NCBI GenBank assembly: GCA_000597885.1
Contig: CP004371.1
Coordinates: 3,860,501-3,924,500, forward strand
Direction of reading: 5' to 3'
Source: Flammeovirgaceae bacterium 311
Lineage (GTDB): Bacteria; Bacteroidota; Bacteroidia; Cytophagales; Cyclobacteriaceae
DNA: 64,000 nucleotides
The notes below the pieces were generated by a model that was not told the DNA's origin, ran no database searches, and saw only the letters and a program-made list of their open reading frames with translations. A program made the position numbers and the translations under genes. Shown here one piece after another: positions 54,231-62,405 of this stretch (the stretch's first letter is position 1; every line of letters begins with the position of its first letter).

Positions 54231-54338
54231 ATGAGTAGATTTCCCCGGAAAATTGTTGTCTGGCTTGTTGTTGTAGGTTTGTTACTGTTTGTGGCCGGCT
54301 ACTTTATTGGTAAATATCTGGCTGTTTCCGGCTATTAA
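54231..54338 (+). CDS. Small single-helix membrane protein between gldE and gldD
   Basis: A 35-residue ORF: basic start MSRFPRK, a 17-20-residue hydrophobic helix (IVVWLVVVGLLLFVAGYFIG), and a short polar end KYLAVSGY. By the positive-inside rule the start would lie in the cytoplasm. It lies 48 bases after gldE, on the same strand. I know no family; if real it may assist gldE or gldD, or be a stray ORF. Conservation in relatives would settle it. Confidence 0.5.
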   Translation: MSRFPRKIVVWLVVVGLLLFVAGYFIGKYLAVSGY

Positions 54339-54492
54339 TGTTAACCTGTTAGCCGGCTCCCGCTCACAATACTTCTTTAGCCCCATGCCTGTGCTTGATA
54401 CAGCAGGAGAAAGACCAGGGAATATACTGTTATGGCTTTACTAAGATTCTGCATTTATTCTTTTATGGGTGAGATAATCTGTTCAGAAGCAA

Positions 54493-54500
54493 TAAATTTG
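54493..54500 (+). promoter_or_regulatory. -7 promoter element upstream of gldD
   Basis: TAAATTTG, an exact TAnnTTTG match, 45 bases before the gldD ATG, suggesting gldD-recG can be transcribed independently of gldE. No TTG -33 box is evident. Confidence 0.4.
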
Positions 54501-54545
54501 TAAAGCCAGGGTTAAACTTAGGCCTGTTCTATTTTTACTGTAAAC

Positions 54546-55139
54546 ATGATGGTTCGAATAATTTTGTTATTTCTGGCAGTTTCTGCAGTGTTTGCCGGTT
54601 GTGGCGGCAGTACGGATTATGTTCCCAAACCCAGGGCTTATAACCGCATAGATTTGCCGGCTCACACTTATCTTTCCCTGCCGGATACTTTTCCTTACGA
54701 CTTTGACTACTCCAGCCATGCCCGCATAAAACCGGATACCAGCTGGATTGCCGAACCCTACTGGATTAACCTCTATTACCCGCAGCTGGATGCCAACGTA
54801 CAGCTTACTTATAAGCCGCTGGATGGTACAGAGCAAAAGCTGAAGGAGCACCTTCGCGATGCTTATAAGCTTACCTCCAAGCACCAGATAAAAGCATCCT
54901 CCATTGAGGAAACAGTACTAAAAACGCCAAGCGGCAAAACGGCCGTGGTAGAAGAGCTTAGCGGAGAAGTACCCAGCCAGTTCCAGTTTTTCATTACCGA
55001 CTCTACCAGGCACTTTTTACGCGGGGCCCTATACTTCCGTACCGCTACCCAAAACGACTCGCTGGAGCCGGTAATAGAATACGTAAAACAAGATATTATC
55101 CACCTGCTTAACACGCTAGAGTGGCAGGAGAGGAAATGA
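54546..55139 (+). CDS. gldD: Gliding motility lipoprotein GldD
   Basis: 197 residues with lipobox FAGC at about residue 18. Diagnostic blocks are [30 protein letters not shown] and [14 protein letters not shown], as in GldD of Flavobacterium. It is required for gliding and T9SS function and anchors in a membrane as a lipoprotein. The tandem ATG codons at 54546 and 54549 leave the exact start open by one residue. It is followed by recG after 37 bases. Confidence 0.92.
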   Translation: MMVRIILLFLAVSAVFAGCGGSTDYVPKPRAYNRIDLPAHTYLSLPDTFPYDFDYSSHARIKPDTSWIAEPYWINLYYPQLDANVQLTYKPLDGTEQKLKEHLRDAYKLTSKHQIKASSIEETVLKTPSGKTAVVEELSGEVPSQFQFFITDSTRHFLRGALYFRTATQNDSLEPVIEYVKQDIIHLLNTLEWQERK

Positions 55140-55176
55140 GCCGTCCGCTTATTCACTCAATCACGTATTAAAATCT

Positions 55177-57276
55177 GTGTCTGGTTTCTTTAGCACACCC
55201 ATAGAATACCTGAAGGGCATTGGCCCGCAGAAGTCTGAGCTCCTCAAAAAGGAGCTCAACCTGTTTACCTATGGCGACTTGATTCAGCATTACCCGTTCC
55301 GTTACGAAGACCGCACCCGTTTTTACCGCGTCTCGGAGCTGGATGAAAGCATGCCGCATGTGCAGATCAAAGGGATTATCCGATCTATGGAAACAGTGGG
55401 TGAGGGGCATAAAAAGCGTCTGGTGGCCCACTTTTACGATGGCAGCGCCGAGATGGAGCTGGTGTGGTTTCAGGCGCAGAAATGGGTGGCAAAGCAGCTA
55501 AGGCCGGGGGTGCAGTATGTGGTGTTTGGCAGCCCCAGCCGCTTTGGCAGTAAATTCAGCATTGCCCATCCGGAAATAGAGATCTTAAACGACCAGAGCG
55601 ACAGAACAGGCTACCTGCAGCCGGTGTACCACTCTACCGAAAAATTAAAGGTACGGGGGCTGGATAGCAAGGGCATCAGTAAAATACAGGAGCACCTGCT
55701 GGTACTGGCAAAGGAGCACATTCACGAAACGCTGCCCCCCGAATACCTGGCCAGGTACAGCCTGATGGATAAGCTGGAGGCCATGCAGCAAATTCATTTT
55801 CCGGCAGCACATGACCGGCTGCAGCGGGCCCGTTACCGCCTTAAGTTTGAAGAGCTGTTTTACATTCAGCTACGCTTGTTAAAGCTAAAGCTTACCCGCA
55901 CCGCCAAGTACCGGGGGCAGGTATTTAACGATCCCGGACTGCTAACGCTCTTTTATAAAGAGCAGTTACCCTTTGAGCTTACCGGGGCGCAAAAGCGGGT
56001 AATCAAAGAGATTTATGCTGATATGCGCAGCGGAAAGCAAATGAACCGACTGCTGCAGGGCGATGTAGGCAGTGGCAAAACCATTGTAGCCTTTATCAGC
56101 ATGCTGCTGGCCATTGGCAGTGGCGCACAGGCTGCCCTGATGGCTCCTACAGAGATTCTGGCCACCCAGCACTACCAGGGACTGAAGCCCTTTGCCAAAA
56201 AAATGGGACTCAACATCTCCCTGCTTACGGGCTCTACCAAAACCAAAATGCGCAGGCAAATTCATGAGGCGCTGGAGAGTGGCCACCTGCACATACTGGT
56301 GGGTACCCATGCGCTGCTGGAAGACCCTGTGCAGTTCCGGAACCTGGGCATGGCCGTAATCGATGAGCAGCACCGCTTTGGAGTAGCCCAGCGGGCACGC
56401 CTGTGGCAAAAGAACAGGGAGTTTCCGCCGCATGTGCTGGTCATGACGGCTACCCCCATACCCCGTACCCTGGCCATGACCCTGTATGGCGATCTGGATG
56501 TATCTGTGATAGACGAGCTGCCGGCAGGGCGCAAGCCTATCAAAACCGTACACCGCTACGATAGTCACCGGCTGCGGGTGTTTGGCTTTATGAAAGAGCA
56601 GATTGCCGAAGGCCGGCAGGTGTATGTGGTGTACCCATTGATAGAAGAGTCGGAAAAGCTGGACCTGAAGGACCTGATGGATGGCTACGAGAGCATCTCC
56701 AGGGCATTTCCGCCGCCGCAGTACCAGGTGAGCATTGTACACGGGCGGCAGAAGCCCGATGAGAAAGAGTTTGAAATGCAGCGTTTCATCAAAAAGGAAA
56801 CGCATGTAATGGTAGCCACTACGGTTATAGAAGTAGGGGTTAATGTGCCCAATGCCTCGGTAATGGTGGTAGAGAATGCCGAGCGCTTTGGCCTGGCACA
56901 GTTGCACCAGCTGCGCGGGCGTGTTGGCCGGGGCGCAGATCAAAGCTACTGTATCCTGATGACAGACGTAAAATTAAGCAAGGAAGCACGGATTCGCATC
57001 GATACAATGGTGCGTACCAACGATGGCTTCGAAATTGCCGATATAGACCTGAAATTAAGAGGTCCCGGAGATATTACGGGCACTCAGCAAAGCGGGCTAA
57101 TGGATATGACCATTGCCGACCTGGGCAAAGATGGCGAGATCCTGAAGCTATCCCGCCAGGCTGCAAATGATTTGCTGGAGGCAGACCCTGACCTGAGCGG
57201 GCCGCAAAATAGTAATGTGCGGCGACAGGTAGAGGCGCAGACGCGGGAAAAGGTGAACTGGAGCCGGATTAGCTAA
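55177..57276 (+). CDS. recG: ATP-dependent DNA helicase RecG
   Basis: 699 residues, starting with GTG at 55177. An N-terminal wedge/OB domain (FSTPIEYLKGIGPQKSELL, RYEDRTRFYRV) is followed by a superfamily 2 helicase: Walker A GDVGSGKTIVAF, DEQH box (VIDEQHRFG), TATPIPRT, and TTVIEVGVNVPNA, RGRVGRG. RecG drives regression of stalled replication forks and branch migration. It ends directly against the stop of a convergent small gene. Confidence 0.96.
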   Translation: MSGFFSTPIEYLKGIGPQKSELLKKELNLFTYGDLIQHYPFRYEDRTRFYRVSELDESMPHVQIKGIIRSMETVGEGHKKRLVAHFYDGSAEMELVWFQAQKWVAKQLRPGVQYVVFGSPSRFGSKFSIAHPEIEILNDQSDRTGYLQPVYHSTEKLKVRGLDSKGISKIQEHLLVLAKEHIHETLPPEYLARYSLMDKLEAMQQIHFPAAHDRLQRARYRLKFEELFYIQLRLLKLKLTRTAKYRGQVFNDPGLLTLFYKEQLPFELTGAQKRVIKEIYADMRSGKQMNRLLQGDVGSGKTIVAFISMLLAIGSGAQAALMAPTEILATQHYQGLKPFAKKMGLNISLLTGSTKTKMRRQIHEALESGHLHILVGTHALLEDPVQFRNLGMAVIDEQHRFGVAQRARLWQKNREFPPHVLVMTATPIPRTLAMTLYGDLDVSVIDELPAGRKPIKTVHRYDSHRLRVFGFMKEQIAEGRQVYVVYPLIEESEKLDLKDLMDGYESISRAFPPPQYQVSIVHGRQKPDEKEFEMQRFIKKETHVMVATTVIEVGVNVPNASVMVVENAERFGLAQLHQLRGRVGRGADQSYCILMTDVKLSKEARIRIDTMVRTNDGFEIADIDLKLRGPGDITGTQQSGLMDMTIADLGKDGEILKLSRQAANDLLEADPDLSGPQNSNVRRQVEAQTREKVNWSRIS

Positions 57277-57489
57277 TTAGTAACGGGCACGCTGGTAACG
57301 CGGCTGGTTACGGCGGCCTTCTTTAGAAATCTGAGAGATTTTAATTGCCAGGAAGAGTGCAAAGAAAAGGCCGGATGTGATAATAGGCCAAAGCTCCTGC
57401 TTTCCGAAGCAGTTAACAAATACAAAGAATGAAACAATGATCAGCAAGTTGGTGATCAGTGTGGAGATAGTTTTTTTAATCAGTGTCAT
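57277..57489 (-). CDS. Small two-helix membrane protein
   Basis: 70 residues with two hydrophobic helices (about 10-25 and 35-50) and a basic tail (KEGRRNQPRYQRARY). The stop codon abuts the recG stop with no bases between. I do not recognise the family; the clear topology and cytoplasmic basic tail support it being real. No partner gene is near on this strand. Confidence 0.55.
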   Translation of the reverse strand: MTLIKKTISTLITNLLIIVSFFVFVNCFGKQELWPIITSGLFFALFLAIKISQISKEGRRNQPRYQRARY

Positions 57490-57754
57490 GGCACAACAAA
57501 GTTAAAGTGGAACTCTTGTTTCGGCGTTGCTATGTGAAGAGAAATTTAGAGAAAAAATGTCCACTCTCTAAAAAGGGTGCAATTCCGGCACTGGGTGCAC
57601 ATGAAAGGTGCTGTTGATAAAAATCATTTTTTGCATTAATCCTGAAAGGGCACCTGAGAACTTACTTAAATAGCAGGCTAATAAAGAAACAGTTAGCAGA
57701 GCTTACCAAAAGCAGATTTAGAGGAAGATAGCTTGTGTATTACCATTAACGGCT

Positions 57755-58057
57755 CTACTTCTTATTCTCTAAAATTTCTTTAGAAATAGCCAATTTTGAA
57801 GAATTCAGGCCTGAAAAGGGGGCGGATAAAACTACTATAGCTTGATTTAGTACAATTATGGAAATAAGAATTTCAGGAAAAACCAAACCAGATGGTATTC
57901 TTACAGGCAATGCTGCAACACTGACAGAAGCTAAATGATTGATTTGTGAGACTAAGTCAGTTGCTTTGGGTTTAACTTTCAGCAATACCTTACGTGACGC
58001 ACAAAACATTTTGAAAATGAAAAAATAGTGCTGTACGCACAGCTGCCTCAGAACCAA
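57755..58057 (-). CDS. Hypothetical ORF, doubtful
   Basis: A 100-residue frame after the MscS gene with a 14-base gap. It has no signal peptide and no clear domain, and its base composition is lower in G+C than neighbours. It could be a real lineage-specific gene, a decayed gene, or chance. The rest of the gap, 57490-57754, holds nothing I can identify. Confidence 0.2.
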   Translation of the reverse strand: MVLRQLCVQHYFFIFKMFCASRKVLLKVKPKATDLVSQINHLASVSVAALPVRIPSGLVFPEILISIIVLNQAIVVLSAPFSGLNSSKLAISKEILENKK

Positions 58058-58071
58058 ATCATTAGCTTTTG

Positions 58072-59001
58072 CTAAGGTTGTTGCTGTTTATTTACGGGGT
58101 TTCTGTCTTCCTGCTTGTGCTGGCCGTTAGGCTGGCGAACAGGAAAAGGGTCGCCTCCATAGAATTTAAGCTCCTGAATATCGGCAGGAAGGCTGTAGCC
58201 CTGGGCAAGCAGGCGTTTTTTCACATTGCGCATCACGCGGCCGCGTGTTTCCAGTGCTCCTTTCCGGTAATCATCGGTATTCACCCAAAAGAATATCTTC
58301 AGGTCTACTGTGCTTACGTTCAATTCTTCTGTTATTACAAAAGGCTCATGCCCTTCTTCGTTGATCACTTCAGGCTCCTCCTGTATGGCCCTTAAGATCT
58401 CACTGGTTGCGCCATCTATGTCGTCGTCGTAGTCTATACCTACCATAAAGTCGAAGCGGAAGAAGCCATCGCGGGTGTAGTTTTCCACAGGCTCCTGCAG
58501 CAGGGTACCATTGGGTACGAATACATCGCGGCCATCAAAGGTTTTAATATGTGTATATCTAAAATCAAGCGCTTTTACCTTGCCAAATATTTCACCGACT
58601 TTGATAGAATCGTCAATATTAAAGGGACGGTTGAAAGCCAGGATAATACCTGCCAGGAAGTTTTCGCCGATATCTTTGAAGGCAAAGCCCAGCACAACGG
58701 TTGTGGCGCCTGCTGCAGCCAGTAAACCTCCTGCAACACCGCTTAAGCCTGCCGCCTGCAGTCCAAGCATGATTACTAATACAATGAGTGCCACCTTCAG
58801 CATATTGGCAATAAAGCGGCCCATGAGCGGATCGTCCATCCGCCCCTCCAGGCGCTGCCGTAATATCCTGCTTAACCATGCAGCTATCAATATACCAGTT
58901 GCTACTATCAGAATGGCCATTACAATTCTGGGTAGTGCGATCAGGAACTGTTCCCAGTATCTTTCCAGTATTTCACCTAGGTTTTCGGTGGTCTCTTCCA
59001 T
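58072..59001 (-). CDS. MscS-type mechanosensitive channel
   Basis: 309 residues. Three N-terminal helices (about 20-105), the last being the pore helix with GVAGGLLAAAGATTVVLGFAFKD, then the MscS beta domain (AFNRPFNIDDSIKVGEIFG) and a mixed C-terminal domain. It opens under membrane tension to release solutes during osmotic downshock. The C-terminal 30 residues are Gln/Asn-rich and probably disordered. Single gene. Confidence 0.93.
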   Translation of the reverse strand: MEETTENLGEILERYWEQFLIALPRIVMAILIVATGILIAAWLSRILRQRLEGRMDDPLMGRFIANMLKVALIVLVIMLGLQAAGLSGVAGGLLAAAGATTVVLGFAFKDIGENFLAGIILAFNRPFNIDDSIKVGEIFGKVKALDFRYTHIKTFDGRDVFVPNGTLLQEPVENYTRDGFFRFDFMVGIDYDDDIDGATSEILRAIQEEPEVINEEGHEPFVITEELNVSTVDLKIFFWVNTDDYRKGALETRGRVMRNVKKRLLAQGYSLPADIQELKFYGGDPFPVRQPNGQHKQEDRNPVNKQQQP

Positions 59002-59224
59002 ATCAGGTTTTGTGGCTCTTAATACAAAAGATGATGATGTTAATAATTGTTCAAAGCGGTAGGAGAGGGTGAAAAGAGGTTTTTCAGCAGGAGGCGAGCA
59101 CTAATTACATTACTCGCCAATGCTGCTGCTGTTTGTTGAAATCTTCTCTTAACCAGGGGCTGAACACTACACAAATACCAGTGCAGGCTGCAGTTGCTGT
59201 GGTGTTGATCTTTTTAAAATTTTA

Positions 59225-59256
59225 TAAAAAAAGCCTCTGCCAAAGCTGGCAGAGGC
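59225..59256 (-). terminator. Terminator of the beta-oxidation operon
   Basis: GCCTCTGCC and GGCAGAGGC arms with a short loop, followed on the minus strand by a run of seven T. It lies 29 bases after the stop at 59285. Confidence 0.8.
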
Positions 59257-59284
59257 AGTAAAATCCCCTACATCAATTACCTTA

Positions 59285-61084
59285 TCAGAACGGATAGCCG
59301 TTCTTTTCAATCATGATATCTGCCACACGGCGACGCGCTTCTTTCAAATTGAAAGGATCAATTTTGGTGTAGCGCTTCAGGCCCATGAGCATCAGGCGTT
59401 GCTCGTCGCCCTCGGCAAAAGCATAGATGGCTTCCCGGCCTGCCTTGCCCACTGTTTCTACAGCATGGTGCAGGTAAATGCGGGTCATATCTATTTGTGC
59501 CTGTACAGCTTCTTCGCCGCGCATGCCGGCCAGTTTTTCGGTACGCAGCAGAGCAGATTCGGCCGCATATCCCTGGATGAGCATATCGGCAAGGTTCATC
59601 AGGATTTCCTGCTCCTGGCCCAGCTTCTGCATAAATTTCTGGGCAGCTGCCCCGGCAATCATCAGGCCGGCTTTTTTCAGGTTGTTCAGTACCTTTTTCT
59701 CCTTTACAAAAAGCCCTTCTTCTTCCTGTGCACCAAAGTCTGGGATAGAGGTAAGGTCTTTTTGTACGGCCATGGCAGCACTCATCAGATCAATCTGGCC
59801 CTTCATGGCGCGTTTCATGATCATATCAATGGTGAGCATGCGGTTAATCTCGTTAGTACCTTCAAAGATGCGGTTGATACGTGCATCGCGGTAAGCACGG
59901 TCCATAGGCGCATCGGCAGAGAAGCCCATACCACCGTAGATCTGCACGCCCTCATCAACTACATAATCCAGCACCTCGGAGCCATGCACTTTCAGGATGG
60001 CACACTCAATGGCAAACTCTTCAACAGACTTTAATTTTGCCTGCGCTTCGTCCATACCGCCGGCGCTTAAAGATTCGTAGGCATCGTCAATATTCTGGCC
60101 GGCCCTGTAACCTGCAGACTCTGAGGCATAGGTACGTGCGGCCATTTCGGCCAGCTTATGCTTAATGGCACCAAAATTGGCAATGGCCTGGCCAAACTGC
60201 TTGCGCTCATTGGCATACTGAACGGCATTGGCAGTAACTGCTTTGCAGGCACCAAAAGCGGCTGCAGCGAGTTTGATACGGCCAATGTTCAGAATGTTTA
60301 CTGCAATCTTAAAACCGTTCTGACGCTCAGAAAGCATATTTTCCTTAGGCACAGCGCAGTCATTAAAGAAAATCTGGCGGGTAGATGAGCCCTTGATACC
60401 CATTTTCTTCTCTTCTTCGTTCATGGTGATGCCACCGAAACTACGCTCTACAATAAAGGCGCTAAGGTTTTCATCATCGCCGATCTTGGCAAACACAATG
60501 TAGATATCAGCAAAACCACCATTGGTGATCCACATCTTCTGCCCATTGATGATGTAGTGCGTGCCTTCCGGGTTTAAGACAGCCTTTGTTTTGCCGCTGT
60601 TGGCATCAGATCCGCTATCGGGCTCTGTTAAGCAGTAAGCTGCCTTGTACTCGCCGGTGGCCAGCTTGGGCAGGTACTTTGCTTTTTGCTCTTCGTTGCC
60701 ATAGTACAGGATAGGCAGGGTACCAATGCCGGTATGTGCCGAAAGGGCTACGGCAAAGGAGTGGCCGGGGCCTGTAGCTTCTGCCACCAGCATAGAGGTG
60801 TTAAAATCCATGCCGAAACCGCCATATTGCTCAGGTACAGAGGTGCCCAGCAGGCCCAGCTCTCCTGCTTTGTCCATCAGGTTGGGCATCAGCTCCGGGT
60901 GCTTCATGGAGTCGATCTCTTCCAGGCGCGGGTAGATCTCTGTTTCCAGAAAGTCTTTGCAGGTCTGGGCAATCATGCGCTGCTCCTCACTCCACTCTTC
61001 CGGAATAAAAACCTGATCTGCCGTTGTTTCCTTTATTAGAAACTCACCACCCTTGGTGGCTTCTCTTTTATCAGTTGCTTCCAT
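59285..61084 (-). CDS. fadE: Acyl-CoA dehydrogenase (FadE-like)
   Basis: A 599-residue flavoprotein that makes trans-2-enoyl-CoA, the first step of fatty-acid beta-oxidation. N-terminal helical domain, middle beta domain (LTEPDSGSDANSGKTKA), C-terminal helical domain with the acyl-CoA dehydrogenase signature (YGGMGFSADAPMDRAYRDARI, then RIFEGTNEINR near 400-425). About 200 extra C-terminal residues exceed the typical 380-residue enzyme and match a long FadE form common in Bacteroidota and Bacillus. It is the last gene of the operon, 60 bases after the thiolase. Confidence 0.9.
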   Translation of the reverse strand: MEATDKREATKGGEFLIKETTADQVFIPEEWSEEQRMIAQTCKDFLETEIYPRLEEIDSMKHPELMPNLMDKAGELGLLGTSVPEQYGGFGMDFNTSMLVAEATGPGHSFAVALSAHTGIGTLPILYYGNEEQKAKYLPKLATGEYKAAYCLTEPDSGSDANSGKTKAVLNPEGTHYIINGQKMWITNGGFADIYIVFAKIGDDENLSAFIVERSFGGITMNEEEKKMGIKGSSTRQIFFNDCAVPKENMLSERQNGFKIAVNILNIGRIKLAAAAFGACKAVTANAVQYANERKQFGQAIANFGAIKHKLAEMAARTYASESAGYRAGQNIDDAYESLSAGGMDEAQAKLKSVEEFAIECAILKVHGSEVLDYVVDEGVQIYGGMGFSADAPMDRAYRDARINRIFEGTNEINRMLTIDMIMKRAMKGQIDLMSAAMAVQKDLTSIPDFGAQEEEGLFVKEKKVLNNLKKAGLMIAGAAAQKFMQKLGQEQEILMNLADMLIQGYAAESALLRTEKLAGMRGEEAVQAQIDMTRIYLHHAVETVGKAGREAIYAFAEGDEQRLMLMGLKRYTKIDPFNLKEARRRVADIMIEKNGYPF

Positions 61085-61144
61085 ATTTTTAGTTTTTGAG
61101 TATTTATTATAAAGTATAGGGTATTAGGGGCTGCCCAACAGGTA

Positions 61145-62320
61145 CTAATGCAAAAATTCGAAGATGCCGGCAACGCCCTGACCACCGCCTACGCAGGCGG
61201 TTACCATGCCATATTTGGAATCGCCACGGCGCTTGGCTTCGTTAATCATGCTGATGCTAAGCTTGGCACCCGTACAGCCCAACGGGTGGCCCAGGGCAAC
61301 AGCACCACCATTTATATTAAGTGTGTTCATATCAAGGTCAAGCTCGCGTGCAACGGCCAGGGCCTGTGCGGCAAAGGCTTCATTCAGCTCAATCAGGTCC
61401 AGATCGTTCTGGCTAAGCCCGGCGTTCTTTAGCGCCTTTGGTATAGCCGCAACGGGGCCAATACCCATAATGCGTGGGTTTACCCCGGCAGCTGCATAGT
61501 TTACAAAGCGGGCATCGGGTTTAAGGTTGTTTTCCTTCAGGAATCGCTCGCTCACTACCATTACAAAGGCAGCGCCATCGTTGGTGGGCGAGGAGTTGCC
61601 TGCCGTAACAGTGCCTCCCATGCGAAACACTGGCTTCAGCTTGCTCAGTACTTCCATGCTGGTGTCGGGGCGCGGACCTTCGTCTTCGGATACGGTAAAA
61701 GAGCGGGTCTTTTTCTTCATATTCTCGTCCAGGTAGGTTTCTTCTACGGTAATAGGCAGAATCTCCTCCTTGAACTTGCCCTCCTGCTGTGCATTTACAG
61801 CTCTTCTGTGGCTTTCAAGTGCGTAGGCATCCTGGTCTTCGCGGCTGATGTTAAACTCTTCGGCAATGTGCTCTGCGGTAAGGCCCATGCTGGTATAGTA
61901 TTCCGGAAACTTGGTGGCAATGTTGTAATTCAGCGCCGTGCGGTAGCCCATAATGGGTACCATCGACATGCTTTCGGTACCTCCTGCAATAATACAGTCG
62001 GCCATGCCGGAATGTACGCGGGCGGCAGCGATGCTGATGGCTTCTATGCCGGAGCCGCAGTAGCGGTTCACGATCATGCCGGGAACTTCCATGGGCAGCG
62101 AGAGCAGGGCAATCATACGACCCATCTGCATGCCCTGTTCGGCCTCTGGTACGGCATTGCCCACAATCAGGTCGTCTACCTGCTTGGGATCTATGCCTGT
62201 CTGACTCACCAGGTGTTTGATTACATCGGCAGCCAGATCATCGGGCCGTGTAAAGCGGAACCCGCCCTTCTTGGCCCGGGTAACCGCTGTTCTATATCCA
62301 TTTATTATATATGCGTTCAT
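61145..62320 (-). CDS. fadA: Acetyl-CoA acyltransferase (3-ketoacyl-CoA thiolase)
   Basis: 391 residues. Catalytic Cys in NRYCGSGIEAI (about 90), His in GGAVALGHPLGCTGAK, and the second Cys in TACVGGGQGVAG. It cleaves 3-ketoacyl-CoA to acetyl-CoA and a shortened acyl-CoA, the last step of beta-oxidation. Middle gene of the operon, about 85 bases after the upstream gene and 60 bases before the dehydrogenase. Confidence 0.94.
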   Translation of the reverse strand: MNAYIINGYRTAVTRAKKGGFRFTRPDDLAADVIKHLVSQTGIDPKQVDDLIVGNAVPEAEQGMQMGRMIALLSLPMEVPGMIVNRYCGSGIEAISIAAARVHSGMADCIIAGGTESMSMVPIMGYRTALNYNIATKFPEYYTSMGLTAEHIAEEFNISREDQDAYALESHRRAVNAQQEGKFKEEILPITVEETYLDENMKKKTRSFTVSEDEGPRPDTSMEVLSKLKPVFRMGGTVTAGNSSPTNDGAAFVMVVSERFLKENNLKPDARFVNYAAAGVNPRIMGIGPVAAIPKALKNAGLSQNDLDLIELNEAFAAQALAVARELDLDMNTLNINGGAVALGHPLGCTGAKLSISMINEAKRRGDSKYGMVTACVGGGQGVAGIFEFLH

Positions 62321-62405
62321 AATTTAGTATTGAGTAGTGGGTATTTAGATGCTGTGGCCTAACCTTCCGAAGATTTCGAATCTCAGGAGCATTTTTAGGC
62401 CTCCT

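Noticed and set aside
55966-56943. 325-residue minus-strand ORF opposite recG
   Set aside because: Antisense to the RecG helicase motifs; no recognisable domain.
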